Part shown: positions 51,360-61,208 of the stretch, piece by piece
Numbering within the stretch: position 1 is the first letter of the stretch
Layout of the letters: every line of letters begins with the position of its first letter
Assembly: GCA_015068975.1 (NCBI GenBank)
Contig: SVJM01000005.1
Location: 22,450-86,449 of the forward strand
DNA length: 64,000 bases
Origin: Oscillospiraceae bacterium
GTDB lineage: Bacteria > Bacillota > Clostridia > UMGS1810
Direction: 5' to 3'
Notes under the pieces: model-generated
Databases searched by the model: none
Told to the model about the DNA's origin: nothing
What the model saw: the letters and a program-made list of their open reading frames with translations, nothing else
Program-made: the position numbers and the translations under genes

Positions 51360-52319
51360 ATGCCAGTTGTTGATATGAGCCTTGATAAACTCTATGAGTA
51401 TCAGGGGCGGACACCTTGTCCTGAGGATTTTGATGAATATTGGGATAGTGCTTTGAAAGAAATGAATTCTCTTGATCCGAAAGCAGAATTTATCAAGAAG
51501 GAATACCCTTCAAAGATTTGTGATATGTATGATTTGTACTTTACCGGTACAAAGAATGCAAGAATTCACGCGAGGGTGGCAGTGCCAAAAAATATAGAAG
51601 GCAAAATCCCTGCACTTCTTAAGTTTCACGGTCTTTCAGGTGCCGCAGGTGAATGGTGCTCTCTTATAGCACCTTGTTCTCAGGGAATGGTAGTAGCATT
51701 TCTTGATGCCAGAGGTCAGGCGGGCGAATCTCAGGACGTAGGTGGGGTAGAAGGTACTACTTTTACAACGCCTTTTATGAGAGGTATGGACGGAGATAAG
51801 CATGATCTTCTCATGAGAGATATGTTTCTCGATACTGCTCTTATGGCAAAAATTATTATGGGACTTGATTATGTAGATGAAACAAGAGTGGCTACTCAGG
51901 GTGGTTCACAGGGTGGAGCGCTTAGTGTTGCCTGTGCGTGCTTAGTTCCTGAAATCAAGAAATGTGTGGCTTGTCACCCATATCTTTCTGATTATAAGAG
52001 AGTTTATGAAATGGACCTTAACAAAGGTGCTTATGAAGGTCTTAAGTATTATTTCAGAAAATTTGACCCTCGTCACGAAAGAGAAGATGAAATCTTTACA
52101 AAGCTTGGATACATAGATATACAGAACCTTGCAAAAAGGATGAAGGCAGAGTTTATTATGTATACAGGACTTATGGATACCACTTGTCCGCCATCAACAC
52201 AGTTTGCAATGTATAACAAGATCACAAGCAAAAAACAGGTAGTGATATATCCTGAATACGGTCATGAAGGGTATCTTGATGAGCCTGATATATCTTTTGA
52301 ATTTTTGGCTGATTTATAA
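51360..52319 (+). CDS. Acetyl xylan esterase / cephalosporin-C deacetylase (CE7)
   Basis: Alpha/beta hydrolase of carbohydrate esterase family 7, removing acetyl groups from xylo-oligosaccharides inside the cell. Nucleophile in GGSQGGALS (Ser ~181), the CE7 signature RGQ in LDARGQAGES, Asp in YTGLMDTTCPP, His in YGHEGYL. 319 residues, no signal peptide, typical of the cytoplasmic hexamer. AAAGGAG precedes ATG 51360. It opens a carbohydrate-related region. Confidence 0.92.
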   Translation: MPVVDMSLDKLYEYQGRTPCPEDFDEYWDSALKEMNSLDPKAEFIKKEYPSKICDMYDLYFTGTKNARIHARVAVPKNIEGKIPALLKFHGLSGAAGEWCSLIAPCSQGMVVAFLDARGQAGESQDVGGVEGTTFTTPFMRGMDGDKHDLLMRDMFLDTALMAKIIMGLDYVDETRVATQGGSQGGALSVACACLVPEIKKCVACHPYLSDYKRVYEMDLNKGAYEGLKYYFRKFDPRHEREDEIFTKLGYIDIQNLAKRMKAEFIMYTGLMDTTCPPSTQFAMYNKITSKKQVVIYPEYGHEGYLDEPDISFEFLADL

Positions 52320-52332
52320 AAACAACCATAAT

Positions 52333-52441
52333 GGCACAACATCATTAAGAGCGTAGCGAGTACAACATTTCAGGCTATGCATTAATCATTCTGCTTTAGC
52401 GGACACAAAACGATGTTATCTGTGATAAATGATGTTGTGCC
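52333..52441. repeat. 109-bp palindromic element with 14-bp perfect terminal inverted repeats
   Basis: GGCACAACATCATT (52333-52346) is the exact complement of 52428-52441. The interior holds a second weaker inverted pair (AACGATGTTATC and similar) and no frame. It lies between the convergent esterase and AraC genes, so it could terminate both, but the long interior suggests a small mobile palindrome (MITE-like). Confidence 0.65.
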
Positions 52442-52463
52442 TTGCGCAAATTTTACATAAAGG

Positions 52464-53285
52464 TTATATAAGTTTGTTTTGTTTTCTTATTTGCGACGGA
52501 GTGCAGCCAAAATATTTTTTGAACACCTTTGAAAAATATTCGCTTGTGCTAAATCCGGTCATTTCGGCAATCTCATATATAGTTTTTTCTGTTCCTGAGA
52601 CAAGTGTTTTTGCTTGCTTAAGTTTGTGTTCTAATAGATAAGTGTGAATTGTTTTTCCTGTGTAAAGCTTGAAAATTCTGGTTAAATAAAGTGGATGATA
52701 GCCAAATTTTTGTGATATTTTTTTGATTGACGGATTTTCAAGGCAATTTTCTTCTATATAGTTTTTTATTTCATTTATTATATCGGGAATGTGTATGTTT
52801 ATTTTTTCTCTTTTTAAATTAAGTAAGAGGATTTTTAAATATGCATTTTTAATTTCGGTGTAGTACAGTTTTTGAAATTCGTTTTCTTCCGCAAGTGTTT
52901 TAAGTATATCCTCAGCCCAGACAGCGTTGTTTTCAAAATGAATATCCTTAAAATCCGTGATTTCCGGGATGATCGCTTTATATATATCAAATGTTGCAGG
53001 ATTGTCGGGAGACATCGGTGGCTGAATTGCATTTTTGCTGTCAAGGTCAAAATTTAAAATATAAACAAGAGTATCTTTTTTACAGTCTGAAATTTTATAG
53101 GCAACTGCAGGAGGGATAACTATAAGCGACTTTTCAATAAGAGAAAAACTGTTGTTTTCAATAGTTATTTTTATACCGCCTTCCGCGATGTAGAACAGTC
53201 TGTAGTCATAGGCGATAACTAATTCGTCATAGTTTTTAATATATCTTTTATCTATATATCTCAGATAGGGAATAGAGTTTTTCAT
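52464..53285 (-). CDS. AraC-family transcriptional regulator
   Basis: 273 residues: cupin-type sensor domain (~1-150; FYIAEGGIKITIENNSFSL) and two helix-turn-helix units (PSIKKISQKFGYHPLYLTRI, TIYEIAEMTGFSTSEYFSKV) ending FGCTPSQIRKQ. Start ATG 53285 after TGGAGA. Convergent with the CE7 esterase and divergent from the YgjV-like gene; it may act on the carbohydrate genes nearby. Confidence 0.88.
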   Translation of the reverse strand: MKNSIPYLRYIDKRYIKNYDELVIAYDYRLFYIAEGGIKITIENNSFSLIEKSLIVIPPAVAYKISDCKKDTLVYILNFDLDSKNAIQPPMSPDNPATFDIYKAIIPEITDFKDIHFENNAVWAEDILKTLAEENEFQKLYYTEIKNAYLKILLLNLKREKINIHIPDIINEIKNYIEENCLENPSIKKISQKFGYHPLYLTRIFKLYTGKTIHTYLLEHKLKQAKTLVSGTEKTIYEIAEMTGFSTSEYFSKVFKKYFGCTPSQIRKQNKLI

Positions 53286-53397
53286 TTTTGTCTCCAAAAA
53301 GTTTATTTTTTACAGTTTTTAGTTTATTTTATATCTTCAATATACCACAAAAATATTGCAAAATAAATAGGAAAGTGAAAAAAAGGAGAAAAAATAA

Positions 53398-53904
53398 ATG
53401 TATCTTTTGTCACAAATATTCGGATTTGCTGCTATAGTTGTTGCATATTTTATATATCAGCAGGGAAAAAGAAAAAATGTTATATTATTAAAGCTTATAG
53501 CAGATGTGCTGTGGGTACTTTGTTTTGTGTTTGTTGGCGGCTATACAGGTGCGCTAACAACCTTTGTTTCCATATTCAGAGAAATAGTCTTTTATAACAG
53601 ATTCAAGAAAAAGTGGGCAGGAAGTAAATTCTGGTTGTGTTTGTTCATGGGAATTTATATTTTTATTGGAATTTTAAATATAGAAAACATATTCGAAATT
53701 CTTCCTACCCTTGCAAGTTCTGTGTCAACAATTGGCTACTGGAATAAAAATGTTAAAGCTTTTAAGCTGATTTCTATTCCTGTTTCCCTTTGTATGTTAA
53801 TATATAATATATATTGTATGTCGATTGCGGGGATTTGGAATGAAGTGATTACATTGTCATCTATAATTATATTCTCTATAAGAGAGAAGTGGAACAAAAA
53901 ATGA
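53398..53904 (+). CDS. YgjV-like inner membrane protein
   Basis: 168 residues with five to six hydrophobic helices; QIFGFAAIVVAYFIYQQGKR, LLKLIADVLWVLCFVFVGGY and ALTTFVSIFRE match the YgjV (Imp-YgjV) family, whose function is unknown. AAAGGAG lies upstream of ATG. It stands between an AraC gene and the glycosidase genes. Confidence 0.75.
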   Translation: MYLLSQIFGFAAIVVAYFIYQQGKRKNVILLKLIADVLWVLCFVFVGGYTGALTTFVSIFREIVFYNRFKKKWAGSKFWLCLFMGIYIFIGILNIENIFEILPTLASSVSTIGYWNKNVKAFKLISIPVSLCMLIYNIYCMSIAGIWNEVITLSSIIIFSIREKWNKK

Positions 53905-54013
53905 TAGTAAGAGGGTATTTTTAATTAGTGCTTGTAGCACATCATCTTGATATAATCAATATAGAATTTGAATTTCAGAATAAAATAAATAGTATACTAA
54001 TTTGGAGGATAAT

Positions 54014-55864
54014 ATGAATTTCACTAATTTTCAAACAGAAAAATTTATTGCAATTTGTTGTGACGGAAGGGAAATAGCGCATTTAGAGGCTTGTAAGGGG
54101 TGTGTTGATCATCTGGAAGAAATTGAACCCGGAGCGTGGCGTTGGGTGAGAAAAAGTGAAAAACCTCTTCAGGATATGACCATGACGCTTGCACGTGTTG
54201 ATGAAACATCGTATTATCTTGTCCCGGGATTGAACTATAACGGAAACGGATGGGGTTCAGGACTTTCATACACCGGTTGGGAATGGGAAGGAGAACCTTG
54301 GAAATGGGCATGGCATCGTACACCGATACCTGCCTGTACCTATGTAGAAACAGGGGACTATGCAGTTGCTGTGTTTGGAGAAGAGAATGGAAACAACAGT
54401 TGTTCTCTTAATATGAATGATGGCATTGCTTCTCAGAATATTCACTGGCCCGAACAGGAAGGACCTAAAGTTCTCAGTAAATATTGCTGGTGGGAGCCTG
54501 TCAGGGTTGAATCAGAGGCTAAAAAGGAATTTTCATGTGTAATTAAGTTTGTGAAGGTTGAACGTCCGATGTTTTCTGTGAGAGAACTTTACGATTTTAC
54601 ATGGAGATATTTTGACCGATCTCTTACAATGGAAAAAACTCCGGAACATGTAAAGAAGCTTGATCTGGTGTTTTTCAGAACACTATATCATATTCTCGAT
54701 CGTAAGGTTTGTGGTTTTGCCGCAGGCCTTAACTGGAATATGGATACTCTTTCATATCATAAGCATCAGATGTTCGGTATGGGTTTTGTGGGACAGAATG
54801 GCAATATTGCCTGTGCATTGCTTCGTCAATATCTGAAAACAGGCGAAGAGGACCTTAAGGATAAAGCAATATCTACACTTGACAGCTGGGTTAAATATGC
54901 ATTTTTGCCTAATGGACTTATGCTTTCTAATATGAAAGCAGATCCTATGCAGACAGATTCACATCCAAATGGTGAAATTGGCCCTGTGATTGATGCTTGT
55001 AATCTGGGATATGGTTCATTCCATCTGCTTGAAGCCTATGAACTTACCGAAAAAATGGGATTGAATCGTCCTGAATATAAAAAGGCCGGTTTGGGAATAT
55101 GTGATTTTATGGTAAAAAACCAACAGAAAAATGGTGAGTTCGGAAGAGCATGGCGGGTTGATGGAAGCCTTTCGATGCCCAATGGCACAGTTGGCGGATT
55201 CCTTATACCGGGACTGATTAAGGCATTTGAAATTACAGGTGAACAAAAATACTATGATGTGGCTGTAAAAGCATTTGACTGTTACTATAATGAATTTTTG
55301 AAAAAAGGGTATACCACTGCAGGGGCAATGGATACATACTGCATAGATAAAGAGTCTGCGGCACCGCTTTTAAGGAGTGCATTGATGTTTTATGCAATAT
55401 CAGGAGATAAAGGATTTATTGATGCAGCTGAGGATGTAGCATATTATCTTGTGGGTTGGCAGTATTGCCATAGTGTAAGGTTCCCAAAGGATTCCGAGCT
55501 TTCAAAGCTTAAGTATGATACCTTTGGCGGAACAACAGTATCAATATCAAACTGTGCCATAGATCCTTGGGGAATATATTTTATAACTGATTTTCTTAAG
55601 CTTGCAGAGTTAACAGGTAATGATATCTGGAGCAGCAGAGCAAGAGCACTCTGGTATAACGGAATTCAGCTTTTGTCAGACGGAACTCTTGTTATAAGAG
55701 GAAAAGTCCGTCCTGCAGGAAGTCAGGATGAATCTGCAAGAGTAACCCGTTGGGGAAGATTGGACAAGAGATATTTTGTAGCTGCGGAATGGCTTGTCAG
55801 TTGGCCGGGTGCATTCAGACAGATGACTCTGGATACACTTGAGGACTGGGAGATATTAAGGTGA
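54014..55864 (+). CDS. Six-hairpin glycosidase-like protein
   Basis: 616 residues, no signal peptide, so intracellular. Residues ~1-190 form a strand-rich aromatic domain (YTGWEWEGEPWKWAWHRTPI). Residues ~200-615 show the repeated helix pairs of an (alpha/alpha)6 barrel (CALLRQYLKTGEEDLKDKAI, SALMFYAISGDKGFIDAAED). Such folds occur in unsaturated-glycan and related hydrolases, but I cannot assign a family or identify catalytic acids. Start ATG 54014 after GGAGGAT. It is convergent with the next large glycosidase and 23 bases from its end. Confidence 0.6.
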   Translation: MNFTNFQTEKFIAICCDGREIAHLEACKGCVDHLEEIEPGAWRWVRKSEKPLQDMTMTLARVDETSYYLVPGLNYNGNGWGSGLSYTGWEWEGEPWKWAWHRTPIPACTYVETGDYAVAVFGEENGNNSCSLNMNDGIASQNIHWPEQEGPKVLSKYCWWEPVRVESEAKKEFSCVIKFVKVERPMFSVRELYDFTWRYFDRSLTMEKTPEHVKKLDLVFFRTLYHILDRKVCGFAAGLNWNMDTLSYHKHQMFGMGFVGQNGNIACALLRQYLKTGEEDLKDKAISTLDSWVKYAFLPNGLMLSNMKADPMQTDSHPNGEIGPVIDACNLGYGSFHLLEAYELTEKMGLNRPEYKKAGLGICDFMVKNQQKNGEFGRAWRVDGSLSMPNGTVGGFLIPGLIKAFEITGEQKYYDVAVKAFDCYYNEFLKKGYTTAGAMDTYCIDKESAAPLLRSALMFYAISGDKGFIDAAEDVAYYLVGWQYCHSVRFPKDSELSKLKYDTFGGTTVSISNCAIDPWGIYFITDFLKLAELTGNDIWSSRARALWYNGIQLLSDGTLVIRGKVRPAGSQDESARVTRWGRLDKRYFVAAEWLVSWPGAFRQMTLDTLEDWEILR

Positions 55865-55887
55865 CATCTTTTTTGGATTGAAATCTA

Positions 55888-58872
55888 TTATTTCACTATC
55901 ACGGAGATATCATCAATTCCAAATGGTATAAGCTCCAGATCATCGCTGATATCATTTTCTTTAGCAGGGATATCCCATTTTATCAGTGAGCAGTTGCTTT
56001 CGTCGCCATAAGGGGTACGGTTGGGGCCTATCATATTGCGGATAGTGGAGCAAAGACAGATTGTTATATCATTTTCGCCTTTTTTTAAGGCGTCTTTTAT
56101 AGACAGCTCATAAGGATCTCTATCTATACTTCCTGCATATTCTCCGTTTATTATAACCGATGCACAGCAACCGTTGTATTCGCCGATTTTAAGAACTATA
56201 TCATTTTTGTAAAGAATGTCATCATCTGTATTGAATGTGAAATTATAATTCATTCTTCCTGCATAGAAAGGGTATCCTTTCAAAGTAAATTCCACAGGAT
56301 ATGACAAGGGAAGTTCATTTTTGATTGTACACTCATTATAAATCCTTACCATACCTGAGCCTGTGGGATAAGCATTTATGGTATCTACCATAAAGTCGCC
56401 CATGATATAAATTCTTTCAAGGTCTACCTTCTTTGGTGTGCTGAACAGCTCAAAGAGATGATCCATTTTGTCACTTACCACTTTTCTTTTATTGGGAAAA
56501 GTATGTCTTGAGATTATAATAGTATTTTTTCCTTTTACAATATAATCTTTAAGATCAGAAATCTCCATGGATTTGTCAAGGAAGTATCCTTTGCTTTCGA
56601 AATTATACTCTTTGTCATTGATGACAATTTTACATGCTTCATTTTCTTCCATCACAAGTGAAAGCCCGTCAGTTTTGTCTGCATAGAATTCAAATTTCAT
56701 CCAGACGGTGCCTGTGTAGTTTTCTTCGGTAAGTATCCTTGCCACTCTTTCTGTAAGGTGCTTATCTTTTGAAAATTCTTTATCATTTTCTGTTTTGTAC
56801 TGACAAAGCTCAAGTGTAAGGAGATTTTTGTTCTGTCTTTGTATTGTTACATTCTCTACGGGAATAATTGTCGTTTTTTCTGCACATTTTTCATATTCAT
56901 ACATACTGTCACATTTTTCTGTGATTATAAATGAGGAAGCACCTGTAGATATGACGAAAGGAATATATGTATATGTACCATCTGTATAAGAATACATTTC
57001 CTTCTTTGTGTTTGTTTCAGGATTGTATTCCAAGGCTTTGTGTGTGCCATTTATTTTGAGGGTATGCTTCTTTTCCTTTCTGCAGTCAGTATTATGAAAC
57101 ATAAAGAAATTATAATCCCCGTCTTTTCTGTGGTTTGTGATGGTCTGAGATGTGGTGGATGAGGACTCAAGCGTGTAGTCTGTGTTTGTTTCTTTGAGTA
57201 TGTTTATAAATTCTTTTTTTGTCTTTGGTATAATCACATTTGGAATACTCAATATTGTATTTTTAAGTAAGGAATCAAAGGCGCCTTCAAGTCTTTCGGG
57301 GATATTTCCCGTGATGATGATTCTTCCACCGGAAGCACCAAATTTTTTCATAAGAGAAAGCATCCTTTGTGTAATTGTTTCTATATGGGATATAACAAGA
57401 GTTTTGTATTTCATTTTGCCTATTACAAAAGAATCCCCATCTGTGTCGCCCATAGTTTCTATTGATAACAGATCCCCGAAGTGGAAGGGGATATCTGATG
57501 AATAAAGGTCGCATATTAATTTGAAAAAATACTTTTCATCATAATCTTTGAGATCATTTCGTGGAGAAATGTCTTTTTCATCTGTAAGTCCTCTTATTAT
57601 TCCATAGGCGGTTTCAAGTGGATGGAGTACAAGGACTTTGTCTGTTTCTTGTCCTTCCGTTACAAAGTTTGATACTCGTGCAACATAGTCCTTCATTCTT
57701 CCAAAATCCTTCCAGAAAGGCTGATATGTATTGAAAGCCTGAGGATAAAATCTCTTTCTGAAGCCTTTGATTGTATAGAAGAGCGCATGCATACATTGGT
57801 GGTTTATTCCTGATGATGCAAATCTGTCAAACATATGCATCATGTCACGAAAATTGAGGGATGGTGTGGTAACTGCGTACATTTCGCAGAGGGTATGCTC
57901 TCTGCCTGCCTGTCTTGACATAGACACACACTGCACCGGTGCTATCCATTGGGTACGGTTGGAGTTGTATGTAGAATATTCTGTGCTTGTTCTGAGAGGC
58001 TTGTCATACCAGTCGTGATTGCAGTTTAGCATGTCGATACCCGGTATATCGAAGTATTTGTAGAATGGCATAACTGCTACAGACTGTGCAATCTGCATCC
58101 AGAGTGTTTCCTCTGCCATAAGATGACCATTCTGTGTAAGATTGTGCTTGTTACACCATTTCCTTACATTGGAATAATAGTTTCTCTCAAGAAGATCTCT
58201 TAAGAGTGTATAATAGTCATATCTTATCTTCTTGTAATCATTAATATCAAAATACAATGAAGGGATATTATCTGTGATACTGTAGCCGTATTTATGAAAG
58301 AAGATTTCCTCCATATTTTCTTCCCACAAAAGGTACGTGTTTTCAAATCTTGGTTCATCTACCCAAAGTCCTTCTATGGTCTTTCCGTATTCTTCGGAGA
58401 AATCCTTCCACAGTTCCTCATAGAAGTTAGTGATATAGTATTCTGCAGCTTTGTCGTCAAGCATATTAAGAGCAGTAGGACATACATCTTTTGCGAATAC
58501 AAATCCTTCTGATGAAGACAATATTTCTCTTTCTCCAATGTCTTCTCCCCCTTTGAATACCCTGATTCTTCTTAATGCGTACTCTTTCGGAAGATTCGGT
58601 ACAGCTGCAGGCATATATCCTGCCTGAAGCATTATCTTTATACCACATTCTTTTGCTGTGTGGATGGCAGTTTTCAATGCTTTTTTGAAATCAGGACCGG
58701 GATAGTCGCTTATGATTCCGTCATAGGTTCGAAATATTACAGAATATAGCCCCTTATCCTTAAATTCTCTTACTTGTCTTGCAATTTCCTCACATTCAAG
58801 TTTTCCGTTTATCATCCACAGATCAAGTCCTCTGTAAATTGGTTTTGGGTTTTCAAAATCAAAAGATTTCAC
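55888..58872 (-). CDS. Large multidomain glycoside hydrolase (GH106-like, tentative)
   Basis: 994 residues, no signal peptide. The N-terminal ~400 residues look like a TIM barrel, with acidic candidates in EGLWVDEPRF and GHLMAEETLW. A middle alpha/beta domain (~410-570; GGRIIITGNIPERL) and C-terminal beta-sandwich domains follow, including an NGEYAGSIDRDPYELSI sugar-binding-like segment. The order resembles GH106-type rhamnosidases and related uncharacterised hydrolases. Start GTG 58872, eight bases after GGAG; GTG 58881 overlaps that site. Divergent from an AraC regulator 113 bases away, its likely controller. Confidence 0.6.
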   Translation of the reverse strand: MKSFDFENPKPIYRGLDLWMINGKLECEEIARQVREFKDKGLYSVIFRTYDGIISDYPGPDFKKALKTAIHTAKECGIKIMLQAGYMPAAVPNLPKEYALRRIRVFKGGEDIGEREILSSSEGFVFAKDVCPTALNMLDDKAAEYYITNFYEELWKDFSEEYGKTIEGLWVDEPRFENTYLLWEENMEEIFFHKYGYSITDNIPSLYFDINDYKKIRYDYYTLLRDLLERNYYSNVRKWCNKHNLTQNGHLMAEETLWMQIAQSVAVMPFYKYFDIPGIDMLNCNHDWYDKPLRTSTEYSTYNSNRTQWIAPVQCVSMSRQAGREHTLCEMYAVTTPSLNFRDMMHMFDRFASSGINHQCMHALFYTIKGFRKRFYPQAFNTYQPFWKDFGRMKDYVARVSNFVTEGQETDKVLVLHPLETAYGIIRGLTDEKDISPRNDLKDYDEKYFFKLICDLYSSDIPFHFGDLLSIETMGDTDGDSFVIGKMKYKTLVISHIETITQRMLSLMKKFGASGGRIIITGNIPERLEGAFDSLLKNTILSIPNVIIPKTKKEFINILKETNTDYTLESSSTTSQTITNHRKDGDYNFFMFHNTDCRKEKKHTLKINGTHKALEYNPETNTKKEMYSYTDGTYTYIPFVISTGASSFIITEKCDSMYEYEKCAEKTTIIPVENVTIQRQNKNLLTLELCQYKTENDKEFSKDKHLTERVARILTEENYTGTVWMKFEFYADKTDGLSLVMEENEACKIVINDKEYNFESKGYFLDKSMEISDLKDYIVKGKNTIIISRHTFPNKRKVVSDKMDHLFELFSTPKKVDLERIYIMGDFMVDTINAYPTGSGMVRIYNECTIKNELPLSYPVEFTLKGYPFYAGRMNYNFTFNTDDDILYKNDIVLKIGEYNGCCASVIINGEYAGSIDRDPYELSIKDALKKGENDITICLCSTIRNMIGPNRTPYGDESNCSLIKWDIPAKENDISDDLELIPFGIDDISVIVK

Positions 58873-58985
58873 AGTTATCACTCCATTTTTTAATGATTAT
58901 AGGTTGATTATATCAGAAAATTATGTTAATATGAATTGAAAATCCTAATGTGTATATGCAAAAAACTAAGATTTTGGAGATATAT

Positions 58986-59822
58986 ATGATGATTGATAAC
59001 ATAAACCCATATGTAAGATATTCGAGAGATAATGAAGAAAGAATTTTAAAGCGTGAGTGTATAGCCTATGATCACAGAATATTCTGCAGTTTGTCTGATA
59101 AAGGAACTATCAGAGTTAATGGCAAAGATTACAGTTTAAAAAAAGGATCGGTAATATTCTGGAAAGCAGGCATACCATATTGTGATGTGACAGAAAATGG
59201 CAATGTAAGTTATACAGGGTGCAACTTCGATTTTTTCAGAAGGGATTCCTATCCTTCTCGGCCTGTTGGATATGCTTATGCAGAAAAATATGATGAGAGA
59301 AACATTATAGAAAAAAGCGATGAAGTGGATTTGTCATTTTTTCCTGATGTGATATATATACCTTTTTGCAATCTGTATTCCAGATTTAAGGAGATCAATG
59401 ATGAATTTACTGCTAAGGAGCTCTTTTTCCATGTAAGATGCTCATCTCTTCTTAAGGATATTCTTACCTTTATACTGAGGATTTACAATGTGGGTGATAC
59501 ATACAAGGCAAAGAAGGATTCTGATGATATACTTATGTATATAAGAGAGAATTACAGAGAGGATCTTACAAATGAGGCTATAGCGGAGAAGTTTTCCTAT
59601 CATCCCAATTATATAGGAAATATTGTTAAGAAGCGTACAGGAGTGACACTTCATAAGTATCTTATAAACTACAGAATGTCAGCTGCTATAGGGCATCTTT
59701 CCAGTCAGCAATATACAGTAAGTGAAGTGGCAGAGATGGTAGGATATGATGATGTGACTCACTTTTCCAAAAGCTTCAAGCGTGTCACGGGAGTTTCGCC
59801 AAGTGAGTATATAAAAGGATAA
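58986..59822 (+). CDS. AraC-family transcriptional regulator
   Basis: 278 residues: cupin-like sensor (DKGTIRVNGKDYSLKKGSVI) and C-terminal double helix-turn-helix (LTNEAIAEKFSYHPNYIGNI, TVSEVAEMVGYDDVTHFSKS), ending VTGVSPSEYIKG. Start ATG 58986 or the adjacent ATG 58989, after GGAGA. Divergent from the large glycoside hydrolase, which is the probable target. Confidence 0.88.
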   Translation: MMIDNINPYVRYSRDNEERILKRECIAYDHRIFCSLSDKGTIRVNGKDYSLKKGSVIFWKAGIPYCDVTENGNVSYTGCNFDFFRRDSYPSRPVGYAYAEKYDERNIIEKSDEVDLSFFPDVIYIPFCNLYSRFKEINDEFTAKELFFHVRCSSLLKDILTFILRIYNVGDTYKAKKDSDDILMYIRENYREDLTNEAIAEKFSYHPNYIGNIVKKRTGVTLHKYLINYRMSAAIGHLSSQQYTVSEVAEMVGYDDVTHFSKSFKRVTGVSPSEYIKG

Positions 59823-59833
59823 AATATTAGTTG

Positions 59834-59862
59834 TTGACAAATAATTGTAAATATTATATAAT
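59834..59862 (+). promoter_or_regulatory. Promoter of the pheST T-box transcript
   Basis: Consensus TTGACA (59834-59839), 17-base spacer, consensus TATAAT (59857-59862). Confidence 0.9.
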
Positions 59863-59868
59863 GTATGA

Positions 59869-60124
59869 GAATTGGCTGTGAAGATGTGTAAGTAGCCTCA
59901 CAATATTTCACAAGAGAGAATGACGGTCATCGGCTGTAAGCCGTCTGTGGAAGTGTGATGAGTGAATTTCAGCATTGGAGCTCTGTACGAAAAGCGACAA
60001 GCATTAAGTACGGCGAGTGATTTCCGTAAGAGATTTCAAAAGTGCAAAGAATGATATGTTCTTTGAATGTGGGTGGTACCGCGAGATAGTGATTTTATCC
60101 CGTCCCTTAATTTTAAGGGACGGG
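59869..60124 (+). promoter_or_regulatory. T-box riboswitch for phenylalanine
   Basis: The T-box sequence GGGTGGTACCGCG is at 60071-60083. In stem I the segment GTGAATTTCAGC (59963-59974) places a Phe codon (TTC 59968-59970; TTT also reads Phe) at the specifier position. The terminator is CCCGTCCCTT...AAGGGACGGG (60099-60124) followed by TTTTTG. Uncharged tRNA-Phe would stabilise the antiterminator and allow pheST transcription. Confidence 0.95.
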
Positions 60125-60161
60125 TTTTTGTTTTTTGTAAAGCAAAGAAAGGAAGGTTATT

Positions 60162-61190
60162 ATGAACGAAAAGGTTTTAGCAATCCGCAAGCAGTTTGAT
60201 GATCGTATTGCTTCCATTTCTTCATCTAAGGAAATCGAAGAATTGAGAATCGAATTTGCAGGCAAAAAGGGACTTGTGTCATCACTTATGACAGAGCTTA
60301 AGAATGTCCCGAATGAGCAAAAGAGAGAAGCAGGACAGACTATCAACGAGCTTAAAGGCTATGTTGAAGAAACTCTTGTCAATAAACTTAAAGAGCTTGA
60401 AGAAGCAGAGCTTAAAGCAAAGATTGATTCTCAGGAAAGCTATGATGAATCAATGCCAAGAGAGAAGAAACAGGGATCATATCATCCTATCACTCTTGTA
60501 CAGCGTCAGCTTGAGGATATATTCTCAAGTATGGGCTTTATAGTAGAGGACTACAGTGAAGTTGTAAACGACTATCAGTGCTTTGAGTCACTTAATATCC
60601 CTAAGCATCACCCTGCACGTGATATGCAGGATACCTATTATCTTGAAAATGGTCAGCTTCTTAAGACTCAGACATCTGCTGCACAGAATTATATTATGAA
60701 AAAGTATGGTGCTCCTGTAAGAGCCATATTCCCGGGCAGATGCTTCAGAAATGAGTCTACAGATGCATCTCACGAAAATACATTCTTCCAGATGGAAGGT
60801 ATTATGATAGATAAGGATATCTCTATTTCAAATCTTATTTACTTTATGAAGACAATGCTTTCAGAAGTATTCGAAAAGGATATCAACGTAAGACTTCGTC
60901 CGGGATTTTTCCCATTTACAGAGCCTGGATTTGAGCTTGATATTCAGTGTCTTATCTGTGACGGCGATGGTTGTCCTACATGCAAGAATTCAGGATGGCT
61001 TGAGCTTTGTCCTTGCGGTATGATTCATCCTAATGTACTCCGTCATGGTGGTATCGATCCTGAAGAATACACAGGCTTTGCTTTCGGTCTTGGTATGACA
61101 AGACTTGCCATGATGAAATACGGCATCAAGGATATCCGTGTACTAAACAGCGGAAATCTTAATGCATTGTCACAGTTTAAAAACGATTAA
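60162..61190 (+). CDS. pheS: Phenylalanyl-tRNA synthetase alpha subunit
   Basis: Catalytic subunit of the (alpha-beta)2 enzyme. N-terminal coiled coil (~1-85), then a class II core with GSYHPITLVQRQLEDI, CFRNESTDASHENTFFQMEG (motif 2), a cysteine-rich zinc-like loop CLICDGDGCPTCKNSGW, GMIHPNVLR and motif 3 FGLGMTRLAMMKYGI. 342 residues. Controlled by the T-box; pheT begins 18 bases later. Confidence 0.96.
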   Translation: MNEKVLAIRKQFDDRIASISSSKEIEELRIEFAGKKGLVSSLMTELKNVPNEQKREAGQTINELKGYVEETLVNKLKELEEAELKAKIDSQESYDESMPREKKQGSYHPITLVQRQLEDIFSSMGFIVEDYSEVVNDYQCFESLNIPKHHPARDMQDTYYLENGQLLKTQTSAAQNYIMKKYGAPVRAIFPGRCFRNESTDASHENTFFQMEGIMIDKDISISNLIYFMKTMLSEVFEKDINVRLRPGFFPFTEPGFELDIQCLICDGDGCPTCKNSGWLELCPCGMIHPNVLRHGGIDPEEYTGFAFGLGMTRLAMMKYGIKDIRVLNSGNLNALSQFKND

Positions 61191-61208
61191 GAAAGGGGAA
61201 AAATATAA

